Shown: positions 1 through 9,200 of the stretch, one piece after another | How positions within the stretch are numbered: the stretch's first letter is position 1 | Layout of the letters: each line of letters begins with the position of its first letter | Origin: JANPBY01 sp963851405 | GTDB lineage: Bacteria > Actinomycetota > Actinomycetes > DATJPE01 | Reading direction: 5' to 3' | Length of the DNA: 64,000 nucleotides | NCBI GenBank assembly: GCA_963851405.1 | Contig: CAWKPB010000003.1 | Coordinates: forward strand, 56,229 to 120,228 | Notes under the pieces: model-generated | The model's input: only the letters and a program-made list of their open reading frames with translations | Told to the model about the DNA's origin: nothing | The model's database searches: none | Program-made: the position numbers and the translations under genes

Positions 1-2
1 GC

Positions 3-611
3 CCCGGGGCGACCTCCGACAACACGGTGACCACCACCGCGACCAACGGGGTCGGTGCGCCAGGGGCGACAACATCGATGACCACGAGCGACTCGTGGGA
101 GAACGCGCGCGGCAGCATGATCGTGGGATCGACGTTGTACACCGCGTGGTCGGATCGGGGTCTGTACGCCACTCCGATCAGCGGTAACACACTCGGCGCG
201 CGAAGCCTGGTGGGAGTCAACGCCGGCCCCACGTGCACGTCCTCGAGCGGGACCTGCGCCAACGCCTTCGCCATTGATGCTCCCTTGGTCACCGGGATGT
301 TCTACGACTCAGGCCGGATGTACTACACGTTGTCGGGTAGCACGGCTCTGTACTACCGCTACTTCGTACCCGGGTCCGGATACGTCGGCGGAGCGAGGTT
401 CAGTGCGACCGGATCGGTGACCGCGTTGAACCCCGCGCGCGTGCGCGGCATGTTCCTGTCGGACGGAGCGCTGTACTTGGCCGACTCGAGTAACGGCCGG
501 CTCTACTCGATCGGGTTCAACGCCGGCGTCGTCAACGGCTCGGCGAGTCAGGTCGACGCCACGCGCGACTGGCGCGCCCGGGGGCTCTCAATCCGCGTCG
601 CGGCCGGCTGA
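3..611 (+). CDS. C-terminal part of a secreted beta-rich protein, cut by the window edge
   Basis: The reading frame is open to the left edge, so the first visible GTG (27) is probably internal. The visible 202 residues are rich in Gly, Ser, Thr and Tyr, with repeating short strand-turn units (VGSTLYTAW, SGRMYYTL, DGALYLADSSNGRLYSIGF). This looks like blades of a beta-propeller or a similar surface domain in the tail of a large extracellular actinobacterial protein, often with PKD-type domains further upstream. One pair of cysteines (CTSSSGTC) could form a small disulfide loop. There is no membrane anchor or LPXTG signal at the C-terminus. I do not recognise an enzymatic family, and the function is unknown. 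A gap of about 145 bases to cysQ shows nothing recognisable. Confidence 0.6.
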   Translation, partial: PGATSDNTVTTTATNGVGAPGATTSMTTSDSWENARGSMIVGSTLYTAWSDRGLYATPISGNTLGARSLVGVNAGPTCTSSSGTCANAFAIDAPLVTGMFYDSGRMYYTLSGSTALYYRYFVPGSGYVGGARFSATGSVTALNPARVRGMFLSDGALYLADSSNGRLYSIGFNAGVVNGSASQVDATRDWRARGLSIRVAAG

Positions 612-756
612 CCAGCCTCGCCTGGCACTCCGCCACGCTCGCGCGGGTGGGGTTTCGCGGCGGGGGCAGAGCGAGAGCGCCCAGCCGAGCCATACGAGCG
701 GCGCGGCGGGCACGGCCACGTCTTCAGTGAGGTCGTCGTCCCGGCATGATGGGGGG

Positions 757-1533
757 ATGACCTCCTCCATCGAAGCGACCCTCGACGACCACGCGTTGGC
801 AGCCGCCCTGGCGGAAGAAGCGGGCCGCCGGCTGCTCACCATTCGGGCCCAGGGACTCGAGGGCGCTGAATTGAAGGCGGCCGGCGACCAAGGCTCGCAC
901 GACTTCCTCATGGCCGAGTTGGCCAGGGTGCGCCCCCAAGACGCGGTGCTCTCCGAAGAAGGCAAGGACGATCAGATCCGGCTGGGCGCGAAACGCGTCT
1001 GGATCGTGGATCCGCTCGACGGCACCCGCGAGTTCTCCGAGCTCGATCGGGAGGACTGGGCCGTCCACGTGGCCCTGTGGGAGGGCGGCGAACTCGTAGC
1101 GGGGGCGGTTGGTCTTCCGGCGCAGGGCGAGGTGCTGTCCACCGGCCGTCCACCCACCCCTGCCCCTCGGGCCGCTGACGCGCCGCTGCGCGTCGCGGCT
1201 AGCCGGTCGAGACCCCCCGAGTGGCTGGCGACGTTGACCGCCCAGCTGGGCGGCGAACTGGTCCCCATGGGTTCGGCTGGCGCCAAGACGGCAGCCGTAC
1301 TTCAGGGCAAGGTCGACGCCTACGTTCATGGCGGCGGCCAGTACGAATGGGACTCGGCGGCCCCCGTGGCCGTCGCCCGTTCCGGTGGTTTCTGGGCGAC
1401 TCGCGTCGACGGCTCACCGCTGGTCTACAACCAGCCGAATCCCTGGCTTCCCGACCTGGTGGTAGGACATCCGCAAATTGCTGGGACACTAATGGCTGCC
1501 CTGCAAGCGGTCGGAGACCGCGGCGACACCTAG
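757..1533 (+). CDS. cysQ: 3'(2'),5'-bisphosphate nucleotidase CysQ
   Basis: This inositol-monophosphatase-fold enzyme should remove the 3'-phosphate from PAP(S), the by-product of sulfate assimilation, and so supports the cysDN genes 14 bases downstream. The Mg-binding signature DPLDGT lies at residues 85-90, preceded by an acidic EEGKDD segment near residue 67. The late WDSAAPVAVA motif matches the family's W-D-x-A-A site. At 258 residues it has the usual length. I chose ATG 757, which follows a run of G that can serve as ribosome binding site; a GTG at 727 would add ten residues unlike the family. CysQ can also hydrolyse inositol phosphates or fructose-1,6-bisphosphate in actinobacteria, but the neighbours argue for PAP. 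Confidence 0.88.
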   Translation: MTSSIEATLDDHALAAALAEEAGRRLLTIRAQGLEGAELKAAGDQGSHDFLMAELARVRPQDAVLSEEGKDDQIRLGAKRVWIVDPLDGTREFSELDREDWAVHVALWEGGELVAGAVGLPAQGEVLSTGRPPTPAPRAADAPLRVAASRSRPPEWLATLTAQLGGELVPMGSAGAKTAAVLQGKVDAYVHGGGQYEWDSAAPVAVARSGGFWATRVDGSPLVYNQPNPWLPDLVVGHPQIAGTLMAALQAVGDRGDT

Positions 1534-1547
1534 GAGAGCCCTGCCCG

Positions 1548-2450
1548 ATGAGTGAATACCGCCTCAGTTACGTCCGTGCGCTCGAGGCCGAGACGATCCA
1601 CATCATTCGTGAGGTCGCGGCCGAGATGGAGCGCCCCTGCCTGCTGTTCTCCGGCGGCAAGGACTCGATTGTCATGCTGCGACTCGCCGAAAAGGCGTTC
1701 GCTCCAGCCCGGATTCCCTTCCCGATCATGCACGTCGACACGGGGTTGAACTTCCCCGAGGTCCTGGAGTACCGCGACCGCCGGGTCGAGGAGTTGGGCA
1801 TCCAACTGATCGTCGCTTCGGTGCAGGACGCGATCGACCGGGGGACCGTGGCCGAAGAGGCGAACGGATCCCGCAACCGCATCCAGACCCCCGTGCTCCT
1901 TGAGGCGGCGGAGAAGTACCGGTTCGACGCGTTGTTCGGCGGCGCCCGGCGCGATGAGGAGAAGGCCCGTGCCAAGGAGCGGGTGTTCTCCTTCCGCGAC
2001 GAGTTTGGCCAGTGGGATCCGAAGAACCAGCGACCCGAGCTGTGGAGCCTCTACAACGGCCGGGTGTCGGCGGGGGAGAGCATTCGGGTGTTCCCGTTGT
2101 CCAACTGGACCGAGTTGGACATCTGGTCTTACATCGACGATGAGGACATCGAAATTCCGAGTCTCTATTACGCGCATGACCGCGAGGTGATCGAGCGTGA
2201 CGGGATGCTGTACGCGGTCAACGAATTCGTGCCACTGCGTGAAGGCGAGGTTTCCTCAGTCGAACGCGTGCGCTACCGCACCATGGGCGACGCGAACCTG
2301 ACGGCAGCCGTACGGTCTGACGCCGACACCGTCGCGAAGGTCGTCGAGGAAGTGGCGGTGACGCGCTTGACCGAGCGTGGGGCCACCCGGGGAGATGACC
2401 GAGTGAGCGAAGCCGCGATGGAAGACCGCAAGAAAGAGGGCTACTTCTGA
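1548..2450 (+). CDS. cysD: Sulfate adenylyltransferase subunit 2 (CysD)
   Basis: CysD is the catalytic half of the heterodimeric ATP sulfurylase that makes adenosine 5'-phosphosulfate from ATP and sulfate. The PP-loop SGGKDS is at residues 35-40, followed by the HVDTGLNFPEV segment and the conserved GGARRDEEKARAKER region. The C-terminal motif EDRKKEGYF is typical of CysD. Its length of 300 residues is normal. The start at 1548 is preceded by GGAGAG; longer frames open further upstream but overlap cysQ. Its stop overlaps the start of cysN (TGATG), so the two subunits are translationally coupled. Confidence 0.95.
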   Translation: MSEYRLSYVRALEAETIHIIREVAAEMERPCLLFSGGKDSIVMLRLAEKAFAPARIPFPIMHVDTGLNFPEVLEYRDRRVEELGIQLIVASVQDAIDRGTVAEEANGSRNRIQTPVLLEAAEKYRFDALFGGARRDEEKARAKERVFSFRDEFGQWDPKNQRPELWSLYNGRVSAGESIRVFPLSNWTELDIWSYIDDEDIEIPSLYYAHDREVIERDGMLYAVNEFVPLREGEVSSVERVRYRTMGDANLTAAVRSDADTVAKVVEEVAVTRLTERGATRGDDRVSEAAMEDRKKEGYF

Positions 2451-3706
2451 TGTCGGACATGCTGCGCTTTGCTACCGCCGGATCGGTGGACGACGGCAAG
2501 AGCACGTTGATCGGGCGGTTGCTGTATGACAGCAAGTCCGTCTTCGAGGACCAACTCGACGCGGTCGAGCGGACCAGCCGTGAGCGCGGGGACGACTACA
2601 CCGACCTCGCACTGCTCACCGACGGGTTGCGCGCCGAGCGCGAGCAGGGCATCACGATCGACGTGGCGTACCGCTACTTCGCTACCCCTCGGCGGAAGTT
2701 CATCATTGCCGACACCCCTGGGCACATCCAGTACACGCGCAACATGGTGACCGGGGCCTCGACCGCTGACCTCGCGCTGATCCTCGTCGACGCCCGCAAG
2801 GGCCTGGTCGAACAAAGTCGCCGGCACGCCTTCCTCACGACCTTGCTGCGGGTGCCCCACATCGTGTTGTGCATCAACAAGATGGACCTCGTCGACTACT
2901 CCGAAGAGGTCTTCGAGAACATCCGCACCGAGTTCGGTGAGTTCGCCACCAAGCTCAACATGCCCGACTTGACCTTCATCCCGGTTTCGGCGCTGAAGGG
3001 CGACAACGTCGTCACCCGCAGCGAGAACATGCCGTGGTACGAGGGTTCGTCGTTGCTGCATCACCTGGAGACCCTGCACGTGGCGAGCGACCGCAACCTG
3101 GTCGATGCTCGGTTCCCGGTGCAGTACGTCATCCGGCCGCAGTCGAACTCCACGCACGACTACCGCGGCTATGCGGGGACCGTGGCCGGAGGAGTGTTCA
3201 AGCCTGGCGACGAGGTCATGGTGCTGCCGTCCGGTTTCAGCACGACGATCGAGGCCATCGAGACCGCGGACGGCCCGGTGGACGAGGCGTACCCACCGAT
3301 GTCGGTGACGATCCGGTTGGCTGACGAGATCGACATCAGCCGTGGCGACATGATCTGCCGCCCGCACAACATGCCGGACACCACGCAGGATCTGGATGCC
3401 CTGGTCTGTTGGATGGACGAGCGGGTCGAGCTCCGCCCGGGTGCGAAGTTCGCGGTGAAGCACACGACGCGGTCCGCCCGCGCCCTGGTGAAGGACGTCA
3501 ACTACCGCCTGGACATCAACACCCTGCACCGCGATGAGACAGCCAACGGGCTGGCGCTGAACGAGATCGGCCGGATCAGGCTACGTACGACGCAGCCGGT
3601 GTTCGCCGACGATTACGCGCGCAACCGCACAACCGGTGGCTTCGTCCTCATCGACGAGCAGACCAACCGTACGGTCGCCGCAGGGATGATCACCTCCACC
3701 GAATAG
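2450..3706 (+). CDS. cysN: Sulfate adenylyltransferase subunit 1, GTPase (CysN)
   Basis: CysN is the regulatory GTPase subunit of ATP sulfurylase, an EF-Tu relative that couples GTP hydrolysis to APS synthesis by CysD. The P-loop GSVDDGKS lies around residues 11-18, the switch motif DTPGH near residue 87 and NKMD near 142, followed by beta-barrel domains. At 418 residues it is the short form and has no C-terminal APS kinase; that activity is supplied by the separate cysC on the opposite strand. It overlaps cysD by one base and ends convergently with cysC, with a palindromic repeat in between. Confidence 0.95.
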   Translation: MSDMLRFATAGSVDDGKSTLIGRLLYDSKSVFEDQLDAVERTSRERGDDYTDLALLTDGLRAEREQGITIDVAYRYFATPRRKFIIADTPGHIQYTRNMVTGASTADLALILVDARKGLVEQSRRHAFLTTLLRVPHIVLCINKMDLVDYSEEVFENIRTEFGEFATKLNMPDLTFIPVSALKGDNVVTRSENMPWYEGSSLLHHLETLHVASDRNLVDARFPVQYVIRPQSNSTHDYRGYAGTVAGGVFKPGDEVMVLPSGFSTTIEAIETADGPVDEAYPPMSVTIRLADEIDISRGDMICRPHNMPDTTQDLDALVCWMDERVELRPGAKFAVKHTTRSARALVKDVNYRLDINTLHRDETANGLALNEIGRIRLRTTQPVFADDYARNRTTGGFVLIDEQTNRTVAAGMITSTE

Positions 3707-3747
3707 TCCCTGCGGCGCGCCACTACTCGTGGTGGGCGACTACGCAG

Positions 3748-3802
3748 AAGTGTCCGAATCGGAGGCTTCTACGGCCTCAGGGCGCTTCCCTCTCGGGCAC
3801 TT
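3748..3802. repeat. 55-bp palindromic intergenic repeat, copy 1
   Basis: The arms AAGTGTCCGA (3748-3757) and TCGGGCACTT (3793-3802) are inverted repeats with one mismatch. A second copy with exactly the same length and arm spacing lies at 55748-55802; by hand count 42 of 55 bases agree without gaps. This copy sits between the convergent ends of cysN and cysC, so it could also act as a bidirectional terminator. It has no coding content. Confidence 0.7.
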
Positions 3803-3882
3803 GGCGCGTTCGGCCACGTCCGGCCCCTCACCCGGTCCGCCCACTTGGCTCGCCCGACCGACCTCCCGGCGAAGCTGCGGGA

Positions 3883-5127
3883 TCAGCGGAGCAGGCCGCG
3901 GCGGTCGAGTTCGGCGAGGACCAGGTCGACCGCAGCGTCGATGGACAGGTCGGTCGTATCGACGACGACATCGGCGTCGGTGGGCTCCTCGTAGGGCGAG
4001 CTGATGCCGGTGAACTCCGGGACCAACCCGGCGCGGGCCTTGGCGTACAAGCCCTTGCGGTCACGTGCCTCGCAGACCTCTAACGGCGTGGACACGTGAA
4101 CCAAGATGAAGTCCCCGACGGCCTCCGCCCGCGCACGCATGTCGGCCCGTGCGGCCGCAAACGGGGCGATGGGCGCACAGATGACCAGGCCACCGTGCTC
4201 GGCGATCAGCGAAGCCACGTAACCGATCCGGCGGACGTTGAGCTCCCGGGAATCGCGGTCGAATCCGAGCCCCGCCGACAGCATGCGGCGCACCTCGTCG
4301 CCGTCGAGGAGGGTCACCCGCCGCACGCTGAGGTCCTCGATCCGCTCGCTCAGCGCCCGCGCCACGGTGGACTTGCCAGAACCAGAGAGCCCGCTGAGCA
4401 AGACGACTGCGCCGCGGCCCGGCCCGGTCGGTCGCGAGCGCCGCAAGGCTTCCGCCGACGCGGCCGGCAGGGGCGCGTCAGCGTCCGGCATGCGGCTCCC
4501 CGTGGCGTCCACCACAGTCGTGACTCCGTACGGCAGCAAGGTGGTGACCAGGGCGTCGGTCCAGGCGGCGTCTGGTGGCGCGGGGTCCGTTTCGCCCGCC
4601 GAGCCCTGGCGCGGTCCGGGGAGGGGAAGCACCAAGGCCTCGGCGCCGGGCGTCGCCTCCGCCGCTGCGACCACGGCCCGGACGAGATCCTCCGGTCGTA
4701 CCCCCAGCGGGGCACCGGCCCCGACCACGGCGACCAGGAGCAGCCGGTCGACGTCGGAGCTGGTGAGCAAGGCTTCGGCTTCTATCAGGTCGCTGGCCCG
4801 GGGCACGTCCCTGAAGGCCACGGCCACGCTCGGGCCGTCGGCCGCCACCGCTGCTGCTGGGCGGCGCCAGCTGCGCCCCGGGCCGTGCGCGGCGGGCGCG
4901 AGAATGGTGCACCCGGTCGAGTCCAGCCTGGCCAGCGGCGTGCCCTCGGTGTCGGTGAGCAACAGCCCGGAGGTGACGGCTGCATCACGCAGGTCGCCCG
5001 GAAGCTCCACCTCCAGCGGTGCGGGTCGGGCCCCGAGCAAGACCAGGTCGAGCGCGTCGAGATCAGCACCCTCCAGCCCGTACGTCGGTAGCCCGGCGTG
5101 GGCCTGCCAATCGACGGTGTCGCTCAT
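3883..5127 (-). CDS. cysC: APS kinase with degenerate ATP-sulfurylase-like N-terminal domain (CysC)
   Basis: The C-terminal half (about residues 240-414) is adenylylsulfate kinase, which makes PAPS from APS: P-loop GLSGSGKS near 245, then LDGDEVRRML, ELNVRRIGYVA, DRKGLYAKARAG and FTGISSPYEEP, all family motifs. The N-terminal 230 residues resemble the PUA-like and catalytic domains of the monomeric ATP sulfurylase in layout (LLLTDTEGTPLARLD, then an AF-R-VPRASDL stretch, LLLVAVVG, and YGVTTVV). However, the sulfurylase catalytic motif Q-x-R-N-P-x-H-x-x-H is replaced by FRDVPRASD with no histidine, so it is probably an inactive or regulatory domain. CysDN upstream supplies the real sulfurylase. 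I chose ATG 5127 (MSDTVDWQ), whose first bases overlap a possible end of the broken upstream exporter gene. Confidence 0.88.
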   Translation of the reverse strand: MSDTVDWQAHAGLPTYGLEGADLDALDLVLLGARPAPLEVELPGDLRDAAVTSGLLLTDTEGTPLARLDSTGCTILAPAAHGPGRSWRRPAAAVAADGPSVAVAFRDVPRASDLIEAEALLTSSDVDRLLLVAVVGAGAPLGVRPEDLVRAVVAAAEATPGAEALVLPLPGPRQGSAGETDPAPPDAAWTDALVTTLLPYGVTTVVDATGSRMPDADAPLPAASAEALRRSRPTGPGRGAVVLLSGLSGSGKSTVARALSERIEDLSVRRVTLLDGDEVRRMLSAGLGFDRDSRELNVRRIGYVASLIAEHGGLVICAPIAPFAAARADMRARAEAVGDFILVHVSTPLEVCEARDRKGLYAKARAGLVPEFTGISSPYEEPTDADVVVDTTDLSIDAAVDLVLAELDRRGLLR

Positions 5128-6165
5128 GGCCCGACATCCTTGCGTACGGCCTCGGTCTCGCTCCTGCTGGCTGCCGCCGGCTGGCCATTCTTGCGGGCGG
5201 ATCCACGGTGTCCGTCGTTTTCCCAGCCTCGGCGCGTCTGGCTCTGCGCTTCTTGGCATACCGCGACCGGATGACCATCCAGGCCAGGTTGCCGAACACC
5301 ACAGCGCCGACGATCGCGATGAGGATCAGCTCGTTCGACGCGCCGAGCAGCTTGAGGCCGGAGGCGAGAGCACGAGTGCGAGGGCTCGCCGAACGAGGCC
5401 ACCTGCGCTCGGACGACAGCCGGGCGCCGACGTAGACGCCGGGGATGGCTCCGACGAGGATCGTGCCGGTGAGGGCGAGCTTGAAGTCGCCGAACAGGAC
5501 GTGAGCGAGCGAGGCCGCCGCGACCATCGGGATCGCTTGCGTGAGGTCGGTGCCGACGAGGTGGGACGCCTTGAGCATGCCGGGTAGAGGAACAGCAGGA
5601 TCACGATGACGATGGAACCCGCGCCGACCGAGCGTCATACCGACGATCGAGTCCGGCGAAGGCGCCGAGCGGACGGTGGCCACCGGGCGGACACGACTGT
5701 GGGGCCGGTCTTCATCGGGCTGGTCCCTCACCGACGAGGTCGAACGCTCGACGAGCACCGTCCACGCTCGCACCACCAGGCCGCCGAGGCCAGCGAGCAA
5801 GCGCAGCCCCAGCGCCTTCTTGACGACCGTCGCGAGGTCGCTCGCCGTTCGGCGACGAGCAGCCGCAGGACGAGGACTCCGGCAGAAGGCGGCGGGCACC
5901 GAACCGAGGCACAGCCATACCGAAGCGAGGTTGACGGTGCCGCGCCGCAGGTGGACGCGGCCCCGACCGGCTTCATGAACAGGCTCGCCACGAGGTCGCT
6001 GGAGACGGCGGTCAGCGGATCGACGCCGAAGAAGAACACCAGCGTGGGCGTCATGAGCGCGCCTCCGCCCATCCCGGTCAGCCCGACGACGATCCCGACG
6101 GCGAGGCCGGCCAGGGCCAGCGCCGGATTGATCCAGTCGATCAGTCCCGAGTTGAACCACTCCAC
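5124..6165 (-). pseudogene. TauE/SafE-family sulfite or sulfonate exporter, many frame shifts
   Basis: All the segments of a TauE/SafE membrane permease are present in order on the minus strand, but scattered over three frames. In order they are LALAGLAVGIVVGLTGMGGG, ALMTPTLVFFFGVDPL, then HLRRGTVNL in a new frame, GVLVLRLL, SDLATVVKKALGL, VRPVATV, LGAFAGL, IVGMT, VGAGSIVIVILLFLYP, KASHLVGTDLTQAIPMV, FGDFKLALTGTILVGAIPGV, GLVRRALALVL and ASGLKLLGASNELILIA. I count about nine single- or double-base frame changes, roughly at 5955, 5882, 5850, 5665, 5643, 5635, 5580, 5400 and 5370. GTG 6165 is a likely start. One frame ends in an ATGA overlap with cysC, so an intact version would be operonic with it. 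The amino acids within each segment look undamaged, which is more like local sequence error or very recent decay than an old pseudogene. Confidence 0.75.
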
Positions 6166-6258
6166 GCGCGAACAGCCTTTCAGACTGGATAGGTACGAAA
6201 TTCCAGCGTAGCCGACGCGGGCACGAGTCGTCGTCGCCACACCATAGGGTCGTGCGTC

Positions 6259-9200
6259 ATGAGCATGGCCGGTCTCCTCGACCTCGTCGAGGGTGATCGG
6301 GGACTACGCCGCATCCGGCTCGAAGCCGCCGCGGAGGTCTCCGGCCCGGCCCTGGAGATCACCAGCCCGGACTCCGTACAGCCGTTGCTGGCCGCGTTGC
6401 TGGCCGCCGAGGCACCGCTGGGCGCCGGTCGACCGGTGCTCTTGGTGACGGCCACCGGTCGAGCGGCCGAGGACGCGGCTGCGACGTTGGCCGGGCTCCT
6501 CCCTGCCGGATCGGTCGCGGACTTCCCGGCCTGGGAAACCTTGCCGCATGAGCGGTTGTCCCCCCGGTCGGACACCGTGGGGCGGCGCCTGGCGGTTCTA
6601 CGACGGCTCGCGCATCCGCCCGAGGTGCCGCTGCGCGTGGTCGTCGCACCGGTACGGGCGTTGCTCCAGCCACTCGTGCCCGGGCTGGGCGACCTCGAGC
6701 CGGTCGCTGTTTCGGCTGGCGACGAACAACCGATGGACGAGGTCGTCGAGCGACTGGTTGCCGCGGCCTACACGCGCGTGGAACTCGTCGAGCGACGGGG
6801 GGAGTTCGCCGTTCGCGGGGGCATCCTCGACGTCTTCCCGCCCACCGATGAGCATCCCCAACGCCTCGAGTTCTGGGGGGACACCGTGGAGGAGGTGCGG
6901 TGGTTCAAGGTGGCCGACCAGCGCAGCCTTGAGATCGCCGAACGTGGGCTGTGGGCGCCTCCATGCCGAGAATTGCTGCTCACGCCCGAGGTGCGCAGCC
7001 GGGCAGCCGAGCTCCTGCGGAGCCATCCGCAGCTGGCCGACGTGCTGGGTCGAGTCGCCGAGGGGATCGCCGTCGAGGGGATGGAGTCCCTGGCCCCGGT
7101 CCTCGTCGATGACCTCGAGTTGGTCATCGACCATCTGCCGCCCGGGAGCCACATCCTGATCTGCGACCCGGAGCGGGTCCGGGCCCGGGCCACGGACTTG
7201 GTGGCGACCAGTGAGGAGTTCCTGGCGGCTTCATGGGCCGCCGCCGCTGGGGGAGGGAGCGCCCCCCTTGATCTTGGGGCTGCGTCTTTTCGAAGCCTGG
7301 CCGAGGTGCGTGCCCAAGCCCTCGAACGAGGGGTCCCTTGGTGGACGGTGAGTCCCTTCACCGTGGACGAGGAGCTGGTCAACGCTGAATCCGGGGAGTC
7401 GGGCGCTGACGGGGGGTTGGTTCCCACGGGGTTCAAGGCGGCGGAGTCCTACCGCGGCGACACCGAACGGGCCATGGACGACATCTCGGGCTGGGCGTCG
7501 TCGGGATGGGCCGTGGTCCTGCTGACCCAAGGGCATGGCCCGGCCGAGCGGTTGGTCGAGCGGCTCCGGGAGTCCGACCTCGCAGCTCGGCTGGACCTCG
7601 GACTCGAGACCGCGGCAGAGCCGGGCGTGGTACGGGTGACCACGGGGATCCTCGAGCACGGGTTCATCCACGAAGAGCTCCGGATCGCTGTACTCACCGA
7701 GAGCGACCTCGTCGGCCAGCGGACCACGACCAAGGACATGCGGCGGATGCCCTCGCGGCGGCGCCAACAGGTCGACCCGCTGCAGCTGAAGTCCGGCGAC
7801 CTGGTGGTCCACGAACAGCACGGGGTCGGCCGCTACGTAGAGATGATGCAACGGACGGTCCAAGGCGCCACCCGCGAGTACCTCGTCATCGAATACGCCC
7901 CCGCCAAGCGGGGCCAGCCCGGAGACCGGCTGTACGTGCCCTCGGACGCCTTAGACCAGGTCACCCGCTATGTGGGCGGGGAGTCGCCGGCCCTGCATCG
8001 GCTGGGTGGCGCCGACTGGGCCAAGGCCAAGGGCCGGGCGCGTCGGGCCGTCAAGGAGATCGCGGGTGAGCTGATTCGGCTCTACAGCGCGCGGATGGCC
8101 GCGCCGGGGTACGGGTTCGGCCCCGACACCCCGTGGCAGCGCGAGCTCGAGGACGCCTTCCCCTATGTGGAGACCATCGACCAGATGTCCACCATCGACG
8201 AGGTCAAGGCGGATATGGAGCGCACCGTTCCCATGGATCGCGTCGTGTGCGGCGACGTGGGCTACGGGAAGACCGAAATCGCCGTGCGGGCGGCGTTCAA
8301 GGCTGCTCAGGACGGCAAGCAGGTGGCCGTCCTGGTGCCCACCACGTTGCTGGTCCAGCAACACCTGTCAACCTTCGCCGAGCGCTACGCCAACTTCCCG
8401 GTCAACGTCGCTGGGCTGTCACGTTTTCAGACCGACTCGGAAGCCAAGGCGGTCGTCGAAGGACTCGCCGACGGGACCGTTGACGTGGTGATCGGCACCC
8501 ACCGGCTGCTGACGACGGGTATCCGATTCAAGGATCTCGGCCTGGTGGTGGTCGACGAGGAGCAGCGGTTCGGGGTGGAGCACAAGGAGCACCTGAAGGC
8601 GCTGCGCACCCACGTCGATGTGCTCACGATGTCGGCCACGCCGATCCCCAGAACCCTCGAGATGGCGGTCACCGGGATCCGGGAGATGTCGACGATCACC
8701 ACTCCGCCGGAGGAGCGCCATCCGGTCCTGACGTTTGTCGGGCCGTACGACGACAAGCAGATCACCGCTGCGCTGCGCCGGGAGCTGCTGCGCGAGGGGC
8801 AGGTCTTCTACATCCACAACCGCGTCGAGTCGATCGACCGGGCCGCCGAACGACTGCGTGGGCTGGTGCCCGAGGCGCGGATCCGAATCGCGCATGGGCA
8901 GATGCCCGAGCACGAACTCGAGCGGGTCATCATCGATTTCTGGGAGAAGGAATTCGACGTTCTCGTGTGCACGACCATCGTCGAGTCCGGCCTCGACATC
9001 GCCAACGCCAACACCCTGGTCGTCGAACGGGCCGACGTATTCGGGCTGTCCCAGCTCCATCAGTTGCGCGGCCGCGTGGGTCGAGGTCGCGAGCGCGCCT
9101 ATGCCTACTTCCTTTATCCCCCGGAGAAGCCCCTCACCGAGCTCGCGCACGACCGGTTGTCCACGATCGCGCAAAATACCGACCTGGGCGCGGGCATGGC

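Noticed and set aside
2441..3529. A 362-codon minus-strand open frame opposite cysN
   Set aside because: It mirrors cysN codons; composition is typical of antisense frames in GC-rich DNA.
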